Notes under the pieces: model-generated | Databases searched by the model: none | The model's input: the letters and a program-made list of their open reading frames with translations, nothing else | What the model was told of the DNA's origin: nothing | Position numbers and translations under genes: made by a program | NCBI RefSeq assembly: GCF_910584445.1 | Contig: NZ_CAJUBO010000030.1 | Coordinates: 1 to 19,662, forward strand | Direction of reading: 5' to 3' | Source of the DNA: an uncultured Desulfovibrio sp. | GTDB lineage: Bacteria > Desulfobacterota > Desulfovibrionia > Desulfovibrionales > Desulfovibrionaceae | DNA length: 19,662 nt | Shown here: piece by piece, positions 9,017-15,527 of the stretch | Numbering within the stretch: position 1 is the first letter of the stretch | Layout of the letters: the number at the start of each line of letters is the position of its first letter

Positions 9017-9053
9017 AAAAAATGCGGCGCACGGCAGCACAGGGGCACGCCGC
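9017..9053 (-). terminator. Possible weak terminator or attenuator between GT9 and the alpha-2-macroglobulin gene
   Basis: On the minus strand GCGGCG (9053-9048) can pair with CGCCGC (9029-9024) across an 18-base loop, followed by one A and six T (9022-9017). The stem is only 6 bp with a long loop. The T-run ends just 14 bases before the alpha-2-macroglobulin start and overlaps none of its ribosome binding site. If it works, it would reduce read-through from the glycosyltransferase cluster. It leaves little room for a separate promoter, so it may act as an attenuator. Confidence 0.35.
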
Positions 9054-9112
9054 CTCCACCCGCGTTCCTGCGCCTTTCCCCGGGGCGGGCAGCCAAAAGG
9101 ACCGGCCGGATA

Positions 9113-10516
9113 TCATGCCAGGACCCTGTGCAGCAGTTCCGCCCTCTCCAGCACGCACCGCCACGCGCTTTTGGAAAAATCCGCATTCTGGAGCGTCATC
9201 TGGGCGTGGCCCGCGAAGATCCGCAGCAGGGGCGGCTGCGTCGCCCAGAAGTTTTCGGGGAGCGGGCGACCGCCCCCGCGCGCCCAGCCCGTGAGCATCC
9301 TGTCCAGGGCCAGGCGAAGGCGTTCGCCCAGGGCGGGCGCGGCCGCACGAAGGGCATCTGCCCGGAGCCGCAGCTGAGGGGCGAGATCCTCCCCAGCAAA
9401 ACAGAGGAAGGCGGCCTGCCAGAAATCTTCCAGCGACCTCCCCACCGAAGGGACGTTTCCCACCGGGACGAGGGTATGCAGCCCCAGGGCATCACGCCCG
9501 GTCCGCAGCAGGCGCAGGCCGGGCCAGGCCACGTCCCCCCCCCCGGGAATGCCCCGGGGCTGATCCAGAAGGGCAAGCACCGCCCGGCCCACGCCTTCCG
9601 GCGTGAACGCCGCCTTGCAGGAACAACGGGCCTGGCGGCAGCTCCAGCAACCGACGCAGCTCATGGCGGCACGAAGCACCCACTGCCCCGGTGAGACGGG
9701 ACCCGTCTCGCGCGCGTGCACCGGACCCATGGAGAGATCGAGCACGGGAACGCCCAGCCAGTCCGCCAGATGCATGGGACCGGTGTCGGGCGTGACGCAG
9801 AGCGCCAGCCCGCGCATGACGGCGGCCACCTCGCGCAGGGAGAGCCGCCCGCACAGATTGGCCTGCGGCAACCGCGCAAGGCGCGCGACCTCCGCGCCCA
9901 GCTCGCGCTCGGCGGCGCCGCCCAGCAGGAGCGGCACCAGGCCGGCCCTGACCAGACGGGCGGCCAGCCGCGCCCAGAATCTGGCATCGGGGCGCTTGAC
10001 GGCCTCGCTGGCGCCCAGGACAAGGCCTATCCTCTCCCCCCCCGCCGTGGCGCGCGCGCGGGAAGCTCCCGGTGTCGCTCCGGGCCACCACGGACCCGGC
10101 GGCAGCACGTCCAGCCGGTGCAGGTCCGCCCAATGAAAGGCATTGTGACGATTGTTGCGGGTGAGCGCCGCACGGTACAGTTGCCAGAACCCGTGGATAC
10201 GCAGCCCGTCCTCCTCCGCCATGGGGCCGAATTTGAGCGGCGCCTCGAGGGCCGCCATGCAGGCGGCGGCTTCCGGCCTGGTGTCGAGATTGATGGCCGC
10301 GGCGTAGCCGCGCCGCGCCAGCATGGGCAGATGCTCCGGCGGGAAAAACACGGCCTCCGGCGCCAGCGGCATGAGTTCCCGGAAAAAGCGGGGGTCCGCC
10401 GCCACCCAGAGCGGGTGGCCCGGATACCGGCGCCCCAGGGCCAGCAGGAGAGGAAACGTGAGGATCAGATCCCCCATGCGCCGCAACTGGAGGATCAGGA
10501 CCGGGTCGGCGCTCAT
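9113..10516 (-). CDS. Glycosyltransferase family 9 (heptosyltransferase-like), with poly-G tracts
   Basis: Cytoplasmic sugar transferase of 467 residues related to the LPS heptosyltransferases (GT9), likely acting on a surface or flagellar glycan. The N-terminus has the typical LRRMGDLILTFPLL start. The donor-binding motif TPDTGPMHLADWLGVPVLDL is at about 242-261. A cysteine cluster follows at C287, C290, C293, C298 and C300; Cys-rich patches here occur in other GT9 proteins. About 140 residues after the core have no motif I recognise. The ATG overlaps the stop of the upstream CgeB-type transferase as ATGA. The coding strand holds a run of ten G (codons 325-328) and another of eight G (codons 158-161). 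A change of one base in either would shift the frame. The family call is secure; the substrate is unknown. Confidence 0.88.
   Translation of the reverse strand: MSADPVLILQLRRMGDLILTFPLLLALGRRYPGHPLWVAADPRFFRELMPLAPEAVFFPPEHLPMLARRGYAAAINLDTRPEAAACMAALEAPLKFGPMAEEDGLRIHGFWQLYRAALTRNNRHNAFHWADLHRLDVLPPGPWWPGATPGASRARATAGGERIGLVLGASEAVKRPDARFWARLAARLVRAGLVPLLLGGAAERELGAEVARLARLPQANLCGRLSLREVAAVMRGLALCVTPDTGPMHLADWLGVPVLDLSMGPVHARETGPVSPGQWVLRAAMSCVGCWSCRQARCSCKAAFTPEGVGRAVLALLDQPRGIPGGGDVAWPGLRLLRTGRDALGLHTLVPVGNVPSVGRSLEDFWQAAFLCFAGEDLAPQLRLRADALRAAAPALGERLRLALDRMLTGWARGGGRPLPENFWATQPPLLRIFAGHAQMTLQNADFSKSAWRCVLERAELLHRVLA
9535..9544 (-). repeat. G10 homopolymer inside the GT9 coding region
   Basis: Ten consecutive G on the coding strand, encoding G325-G326-G327 and the first base of D328. 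It is the longest G or C run I found in the window. A one-base gain moves translation into a frame that stops at 9492, and a one-base loss into a frame that stops at 9196. Such tracts are typical sites of slipped-strand phase variation in surface-glycan genes. Confidence 0.9.
10036..10043 (-). repeat. G8 homopolymer inside the GT9 coding region
   Basis: Eight consecutive G on the coding strand covering codons 158-161, between the two halves of the GT9 fold. A (CG)5 run lies close by at 10051-10060. Slippage here would remove the donor-binding half of the protein. Confidence 0.85.
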
Positions 10517-12288
10517 CCGTCCGTCCGCGCGGGCGCGCCCGAGGCCGGCGTGCCATACACAGCGCGCATTTCGTCAAGCAGGGCCTTGAGCCGGTGCGCC
10601 CAGGTATGGCAGGCGAGCACCCGGCGCCGCGCCGCCGTGACCAGCCGGTTCCGTTCGCCGGGGTGCGCCAGGTAATGGCGCACCAGATCGGGGATCTCTT
10701 CCGGATCGCGGTAACAGGCCATTTCATCGGGCGTGAAGAGCTGTTCCATCTGCGGGCGCCAGTCCGTAAGCACAAAGGACCCCGCGGCGGGCACGTCAAA
10801 GACGCGCTGATTGACCGCGCCCTTCATCTGCTTGCTCGTGCTGTTGAAATTGATGGCCGAATGCCCGTAAAAGGCCGGAAGCTGCGAATAGTAGCTCAAC
10901 GCGTCCAGATAGCGGGGCTGCCGCGCCTCATGGCGGAACTCGATCTTCCAGCCGCTGTCGCCAACGATGAGCGGCCGGAACGGCAGGAGGCGCCGCACGC
11001 AATCATTGCGGTACAGGCGCGTCGCCTGCCAGGTGATGGCGGTCTCATAGGCCAGCCGGGCCTCATTGTCGGGCAGCTGGAGATACCGGGCATGGACCTC
11101 GGGGAAACATTGGCGGAGAAAATCCGCCACCCCCCGGAACTCGCTGTCGGCAAAGGCGCGGGAGATCTTGCGGAACGGCAGGAGCAGCGGCCTCGGGAAG
11201 CGCCCGCTCTTCAGCCTGCCCCCCACCTTGTAGAGCATGGAATTGCCCACAAAGGAGACGTCCGCCTTCCACGATTCCGGCACGGACTGCCGCGTGGGCG
11301 TGAAGCGCCCGGGGTCGGTGCCCAGGGGCAGATAGCGCACATGCGCGAAGCCCGCGGCCTCAAGGCTTGCCACATTGTCGGCGTCCCAGGTGAACAGGGT
11401 CGTCCACGGACTCACGCAGCGCGCATACAGATGGATGATGAGATGCGGATTATCCACAAACCACGAGGCCAGCGGCAACTGGAGCCTGCCGAGCAGATCC
11501 ATGAGCACGCCTTCCACATCCACGCCCATATGATTGAGCGTGATGCAGCAATCCGGCCTGAAGGAAAGCACCGCCTCCAGCAACTGGCGCACAAAGGCAT
11601 CCTGCGCCACGGACTCATTGCCCACCGCGACGAGCCTGTACTCGATGCCGAGGTTGCGGCAGGCGCCCTCCAACTCCCCCATGAGAAAATACTTGCTCGT
11701 CAGCAGGAGGACCCGGGGCTTCGCGTCCCGAAAGCGGGGCCGGACGGCGCGGCTCCAGAAATCAAAACGCGCGCTGGCGTTCAGGCTGTCGCGCACGGTC
11801 CCGTAATAGCCCTTGTCCAGACGCTGGTAAAATGCCAGCGGCAGCGGCGTGAGGGGCGCGCCGCCATGCTCCAGCTGCCAGCGCGTGAGCTGGCGCAGGG
11901 CGGAAGCGGGGTCGGGGCTGTCCACCAGGAACACGCGCGCCCGCGCCGCCTCGGGAAGACCTGCCAGAGTGCCGGTGAGCGGCTCAAGCTCACGCTCCTT
12001 GTCCACCACCGCCACAGGGCCGTCCCAGGCGTCCAGGAGCCGCCGGAGCGCATGCCCGAGGCCCGCGCCCAGCAGGACGGGAAGGGCCTGCCCTGGCCTT
12101 TCGGCGGTCCCGGCGCCGGCTGTCGCCAGAAAAGTCTCTACCGCTGCCAGTTCCCGCCGGGCGCCACCAGGGCCGAGCATGGCAAAGGTGCGTCCCTTTT
12201 CATGGACGATGATGTCGGCTGTGCCCGTCCCTTCCGGCGCGGGCACGGACTCATACCGCGACGCGGCGCAGGCCGGCTGTTTCCTCAC
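10513..12288 (-). CDS. CgeB-type glycosyltransferase (GT4-like) with extra N-terminal domain
   Basis: Predicted cytoplasmic glycosyltransferase of 591 residues. The region from about 191 (PRVLLLTSKYFLMGELEGA) to 330 resembles the DUF3880/CgeB N-terminal half, including SWFVDNPHL at 275-283. The C-terminal part from about 480 has the group-1 transferase pattern: KQMKGAVNQRVFDVPAAGSF, then YRDPEEIPDLVRHYL. The first 110 residues hold a glycine-rich LLGAGLGHALRRLL stretch followed by VAVVDKE, which looks like a small nucleotide-binding fold (inference). The start is a GTG overlapping the stop of the FapA gene as GTGA, with GAAGG 7 bases upstream. Its own stop overlaps the GT9 start as ATGA. This tight coupling suggests both transferases work on one glycan. 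The acceptor is unknown; flagellin or another surface structure is possible given the FapA neighbour. Confidence 0.82.
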   Translation of the reverse strand: MRKQPACAASRYESVPAPEGTGTADIIVHEKGRTFAMLGPGGARRELAAVETFLATAGAGTAERPGQALPVLLGAGLGHALRRLLDAWDGPVAVVDKERELEPLTGTLAGLPEAARARVFLVDSPDPASALRQLTRWQLEHGGAPLTPLPLAFYQRLDKGYYGTVRDSLNASARFDFWSRAVRPRFRDAKPRVLLLTSKYFLMGELEGACRNLGIEYRLVAVGNESVAQDAFVRQLLEAVLSFRPDCCITLNHMGVDVEGVLMDLLGRLQLPLASWFVDNPHLIIHLYARCVSPWTTLFTWDADNVASLEAAGFAHVRYLPLGTDPGRFTPTRQSVPESWKADVSFVGNSMLYKVGGRLKSGRFPRPLLLPFRKISRAFADSEFRGVADFLRQCFPEVHARYLQLPDNEARLAYETAITWQATRLYRNDCVRRLLPFRPLIVGDSGWKIEFRHEARQPRYLDALSYYSQLPAFYGHSAINFNSTSKQMKGAVNQRVFDVPAAGSFVLTDWRPQMEQLFTPDEMACYRDPEEIPDLVRHYLAHPGERNRLVTAARRRVLACHTWAHRLKALLDEMRAVYGTPASGAPARTDG

Positions 12289-13424
12289 CGGGCGGCCTTC
12301 GCGGGCGCGGGCAGCGGCTCCACCACGATGTCATTGTAGCACAGGCGGAAGAGCACATTCTCGTACGGCCGTTCCACCAGCATGAAAGCCCTGCCGATGG
12401 AGATCTCCACACCGGGATGGACAGTGCCCGCCACCATGAGGCGGCAGGATTGCAGAGAGGTCTCATCCTGCGAAAGATGCGTCCACAGCTCTGTCCGGCG
12501 GCGCATGATGACCTCGCGCTGCGCGGTCAGCCGGGCCAGCTTGCGCGACGCCTCGCTGGCGTCCGGCGGAAGATGCCCCGCCACCGCCTTGAGGTGGGTG
12601 ATGGTCTGGGAAAGGGTGGCGATCATCTGGTCGATCTTTTCCAGATGCCGGATGTTCAGGGGGTCATAGCCCAGATAGACCTTGGTGGGCACCGCCGCCC
12701 GGTTGCCCAGCTGGGCGCCCACATGGACGCTGCCGTAGGCGTTGACCGTGCTGCCGTACATCTGGCCCCGCACCACCATGTTGGCCCCGGCATAGACGGT
12801 GCTGTAGAGGCAATACTTGTCGATGAGCATATTGCCGCGTGCCCGCGCCTCCACCTTTTCCAGAAAGGGGACGAGAAGCTTGCCGCCCGAATCGAGCAGA
12901 CAGTGCTGCCCGGAACCGCCCCGGGCGCCGCCTTCCACCATGAGGTCCCGGCGCGCGCGGACAACGCCGCCTTCCACCATCCCCATGATGCGCAGATTGT
13001 TCGCCTGGACGGAGAAGCCGGAACGCACCGAGCCGTGGACGGCCATATCGCCCACAAAAAAGATATTCCCGGTGTGGAAGCTGACATCCCGGCGGACATT
13101 GAGCAGGCTTTTGACCGTGATCCTGCCTTCGTTATAGAAGACATAGCCCTTGGCCGTCGCCAGGAGATAGCGGGGATAGGCGGGGTCCACCCGGGTATTG
13201 GCGCCGGCGGGGAAATCCTCGCCGGAACGCACGAAACGCGGGTCCGGCTCTTCCTCCAGCTCGTCAAGGGGGACCATCTCGGCGAGGATCTGCCCGGCAA
13301 TGACATTCTGCACATAGCCGAGGCTGTAAAGATCCGCGTTCTCGTCCGTGCCGACGCCGCCGCCGGGCTTGGCGCGAAGATAGTCGAAATCAGGATTGAA
13401 ATAGTGTCGCAGATAGTAACGCAC
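12285..13424 (-). CDS. FapA/DUF342 family polymer-like protein
   Basis: Cytoplasmic protein of about 379 residues in the FapA (DUF342) family, which has been linked to flagellar assembly and cell-surface functions without a defined reaction. Residues about 85-250 form short glycine-rich repeats (NIFFVGDMAVHGSVRSG, then GGVVRARRDLMVEGG and ANMVVRGQMYGSTVNAYGSV) of the kind that build a beta-helix. A charged helical stretch at about 258-320 should form a coiled coil. A last beta part ends in ISIGRAFMLVERPYENV. I placed the start at a GTG reading VRYYLRHYFNPDF. The GTG 6 bases upstream is nearly as good, and the frame stays open to 13508, where the residues look random. No start has a strong ribosome site. 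It lies 65 bases after the STAS gene and overlaps the next transferase by GTGA. Confidence 0.78.
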   Translation of the reverse strand: MRYYLRHYFNPDFDYLRAKPGGGVGTDENADLYSLGYVQNVIAGQILAEMVPLDELEEEPDPRFVRSGEDFPAGANTRVDPAYPRYLLATAKGYVFYNEGRITVKSLLNVRRDVSFHTGNIFFVGDMAVHGSVRSGFSVQANNLRIMGMVEGGVVRARRDLMVEGGARGGSGQHCLLDSGGKLLVPFLEKVEARARGNMLIDKYCLYSTVYAGANMVVRGQMYGSTVNAYGSVHVGAQLGNRAAVPTKVYLGYDPLNIRHLEKIDQMIATLSQTITHLKAVAGHLPPDASEASRKLARLTAQREVIMRRRTELWTHLSQDETSLQSCRLMVAGTVHPGVEISIGRAFMLVERPYENVLFRLCYNDIVVEPLPAPAKAAR

Positions 13425-13489
13425 AGGCACCGTCCATGAAAGGGGCGCACAGCCAGACGCCGTGGAGGACCGGAATCGCCGCCGGGGAT

Positions 13490-13852
13490 TCACCGGGCCG
13501 GGGCGCACGCCTCGGGGATGAAATTCCTGAGTTCTTCCTCGCTTTCGCAGGAGGGAAAAAATCCCTCGATCTCGGCCTGTTGCAAAAGTTTCGTTATATG
13601 CGGAGCCGGACTCAGGAGGACAAGACGGCGCCCGTAGCGTTGCATGGAGGTATTGAGGCTCACAAGAACGCCCAGGCCGGAAGCGTCCATGCGGCCCGTA
13701 CTGCCGAGGTCGAGCACCATCTGGGTGATGCCGGGGGTCTTGCTGTGTTCGCGCATGACCTTGTTGAAGGACGCCACATCCTCCATGAGCACATCGCCCG
13801 TCAGACGCACCGAGAGCGTTGCGCCGTGATTCTGCACATCAAGAGCGTACAC
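13490..13852 (-). CDS. STAS domain protein (anti-sigma factor antagonist type)
   Basis: A 120-residue single-domain STAS protein of the SpoIIAA/RsbV type. These bind anti-sigma kinases or act as phospho-switches in partner-switching pathways. The key loop is RMDASGLGVL. Ser58 sits where the phosphorylated serine of SpoIIAA lies, next to Asp56, so the switch looks functional. The GTG start has a near-perfect AAGGAGG site 5 bases upstream. The frame runs open to 14047, but that extension is not STAS-like. It is the first gene of the run STAS, FapA, two glycosyltransferases. No kinase or phosphatase partner is in the window, so its regulator must be encoded elsewhere. It might control activity or placement of the downstream gene products (inference). 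Confidence 0.88.
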   Translation of the reverse strand: MYALDVQNHGATLSVRLTGDVLMEDVASFNKVMREHSKTPGITQMVLDLGSTGRMDASGLGVLVSLNTSMQRYGRRLVLLSPAPHITKLLQQAEIEGFFPSCESEEELRNFIPEACAPAR

Positions 13853-13857
13853 TGCGG

Positions 13858-13864
13858 CCTCCTT
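13858..13864 (-). promoter_or_regulatory. Strong ribosome binding site for the STAS gene
   Basis: AAGGAGG on the minus strand, 5 bases before a GTG at 13852. It fixes the start of the 120-residue STAS protein and argues against the 65-residue longer reading frame. Confidence 0.7.
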
Positions 13865-13992
13865 GGGCCTCACGCGGCAGCGCGGCTGCCGTTCGGCGCA
13901 AAGCCGCCGGCCTTTTCCGCAGTCGGAAACCGGGGACACCGGCTCCGGAATCTGGCGGCATGAACCCGACGCCGCCGCCCTCGCGGCAATCG

Positions 13993-14022
13993 GCCGCCTG
14001 CCCGTCAGGCGGCGCCTTTTTT
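13993..14022 (+). terminator. Terminator-like hairpin read on the plus strand in the STAS/NMO gap
   Basis: GCCGCCTG (13993-14000) and CAGGCGGC (14006-14013) form a perfect 8-bp stem around CCCGT, followed by GCC and six T. A second T6 run lies at 14047-14052, behind a short CCAG/CTGG stem. Both are oriented for a plus-strand transcript, yet the flanking genes are on the minus strand. The 263-bp gap (13853-14115) contains no gene I can support. It is GC-rich and holds several short stems, and I see no clear promoter in it. Confidence 0.4.
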
Positions 14023-14085
14023 GGACAACAGACCAGCCCTGGAGCATTTTTTGTCGGCGCGGGCGCCCGCTCCCGCATCCGCCAG

Positions 14086-14117
14086 AGCGGTCTGGATACT
14101 TTCAGTACCAAACCGCT
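14086..14117 (-). other. Stem-loop at the 3' end of the nitronate monooxygenase-like gene
   Basis: On the minus strand AGCGGT and ACCGCT form an outer stem, and GGTACT pairs with AGTATCC (one bulge) inside. The structure begins within the stop codon of the flavoprotein gene. No T-run follows, so it is not a standard intrinsic terminator. It may protect the 3' end of the message. Confidence 0.35.
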
Positions 14118-15282
14118 AGCGCGTCCCCTCCTGGGGGGCAGTGCGCGCAAGACGGGCCTGCACGTTCTGGACGCCCTTGCCAAGCGAGGTCATGGCCTCG
14201 TCAAACTCGCGCTGCAGGGAGTCCATGAGTTCGCGCACGGAAACGATCTTGTTCACCCGGGACACGTTTTCGCCGCAAAAGGCAAAGCCGCGTTCCAGAT
14301 TGCCGCGCATGGCGCTGATCAGGGCCTGCGCGATGCAATAGGGGGTCTTTTCCTGCTGGCAGGTGCTCACGCAGTGGAAGATGCACTTGAACGGCTTTTT
14401 CAGGCCGTCGCGGGCCGCGCGGATGAAGTCGTTGGTGAGCGCCCGGCCCGGCATGCCCACGGGGCTGCTGATGATGGTCACGTCCTCTTCGCGCGCCGCC
14501 AGGTAGGACTGCTTGAAGCGCTCGTCGGCATCGCATTCATGGGTGGCAACAAAACGCGTGCCCATCTGGACGCCCGCGGCGCCGAGATCGAGAAATTTCT
14601 TGATGTCCGCGCCGGAATAGACACCGCCCGCCGCAATGACCGGCACCGCGCGGCCGTGAGCGTCCTCCAGCGGCTTGACCGCTTCCACCACCTCGGGCAC
14701 CAGGACCTCCAGCGCATGGCGGGGTTCGGTGATCTCGTCCCGCTTGAAGCCGAGATGGCCGCCGGCCTTGGGGCCTTCGACCACATAGGCATCCGGCAGG
14801 TAGCCGAAACGCGACAGCCACTTTTTGGCGATGACCGTTGCCGCGCGCCCGGAGGAGACGATGGGCACGAGCTTGGTCTTGAATTCCTCTTTCTTTTCCT
14901 CGCAGAGTTCGCGCAGGTGCCGGGGCATGTCGAGCGGCAGGCCCGCCCCGGAAAAGATGATGTCCACCTTGCTTTCAATGGCTTCGCGCACCATCTGGCT
15001 GAAGGTGGTGAGCGCCACCATGATATTGACGCCGATGATGCCGCTGCTGAGTTCGCGGGCCTTGCGGATCTCGTTGCGGAGCGCGCGGACATTGGCCTCA
15101 ATGGGATTTCTGGCAACATCCGGCTCCCGCATGCCGATCATGGCGCCGGCAATGACGCCGATGCCCCCCTGATTGGCAACGGCGGAAGCAAGCCCGGAGA
15201 GGGAAATGCCGACGCCCATGCCCCCCTGGACGACGGGAATTTTGGCAACAAGATCGCCAAGCTGCAATACTGGAAATGCCAT
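14116..15282 (-). CDS. Nitronate monooxygenase / 2-nitropropane dioxygenase family flavoprotein
   Basis: FMN-dependent TIM-barrel protein of 388 residues. Family members oxidise alkyl nitronates or, as FabK, reduce enoyl-ACP; this one cannot be assigned a substrate. The N-terminal PVVQGGMGVGIS is the phosphate/flavin-binding start. GPKAGGHLGF carries the conserved His176 of nitronate monooxygenases. VIAAGGVYSGADI (215-227) and AAGVQMGTRF (235-244) are the later FMN phosphate-binding strands. The C-terminal extension, with C300, C304, C308, C316 and C336 and the ending KIVSVRELMDSL, belongs to a longer subgroup seen in anaerobes. The ATG is preceded by GGGAGG with 7-base spacing. The gene is transcribed divergently from the EF-G-like gene and has a candidate promoter at 15364-15392. 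Confidence 0.88.
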   Translation of the reverse strand: MAFPVLQLGDLVAKIPVVQGGMGVGISLSGLASAVANQGGIGVIAGAMIGMREPDVARNPIEANVRALRNEIRKARELSSGIIGVNIMVALTTFSQMVREAIESKVDIIFSGAGLPLDMPRHLRELCEEKKEEFKTKLVPIVSSGRAATVIAKKWLSRFGYLPDAYVVEGPKAGGHLGFKRDEITEPRHALEVLVPEVVEAVKPLEDAHGRAVPVIAAGGVYSGADIKKFLDLGAAGVQMGTRFVATHECDADERFKQSYLAAREEDVTIISSPVGMPGRALTNDFIRAARDGLKKPFKCIFHCVSTCQQEKTPYCIAQALISAMRGNLERGFAFCGENVSRVNKIVSVRELMDSLQREFDEAMTSLGKGVQNVQARLARTAPQEGTR

Positions 15283-15289
15283 GGATGAA

Positions 15290-15295
15290 CCTCCC
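15290..15295 (-). promoter_or_regulatory. Ribosome binding site for the nitronate monooxygenase-like gene
   Basis: GGGAGG on the minus strand, 7 bases before the ATG at 15282. It selects this start over the longer frame that opens at 15351. Confidence 0.65.
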
Positions 15296-15363
15296 GGGGC
15301 TGCTGGCCGCTGTGGCCGGATGCCGGCGCGAAATCGCCGGACGGATTCCATCGTGATTGTTCC

Positions 15364-15392
15364 AATATAGAGCCATGGCGCGCAAGACGCAA
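15364..15392 (-). promoter_or_regulatory. Candidate sigma-70 type promoter for the nitronate monooxygenase-like gene
   Basis: On the minus strand TTGCGT (15392-15387) and TATATT (15369-15364) are separated by exactly 17 bases. The -10 matches the consensus at 5 of 6 positions, the -35 only at the TTG. Transcription would begin near 15357, giving a leader of about 75 bases. The 245-bp gap between the two divergent genes should also contain the EF-G promoter, which I could not place. Confidence 0.4.
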
Positions 15393-15527
15393 GGCAAATG
15401 GAAGGCGGCGGCGGGCATTTCCCGCGGGGGGACCTCTTTTCTTTTTTGTGGCATGCCTGTATGGTGGTTCGGAATCAGAGAGACGGCCCTTCTTTTTTCC
15501 GCATACCGTTATCAGAGGGAGAAGACC

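Noticed and set aside
5457..9377. A 1306-codon open frame on the plus strand
   Set aside because: It lies antisense to the alpha-2-macroglobulin gene. High GC at third positions keeps opposite frames free of stops. Its translation is Arg/Gly/His-rich and low in hydrophobic structure, with no recognisable domain.
10594..12339. A 581-codon open frame on the plus strand
   Set aside because: Shadow of the CgeB-type transferase gene on the other strand, which has clear family motifs and coupled start and stop overlaps.
13863..13990. Cobalamin or other known riboswitch ahead of the STAS gene
   Set aside because: The gap is GC-rich with several stems, but I could not match a B12 box or the conserved core of any riboswitch class I know.
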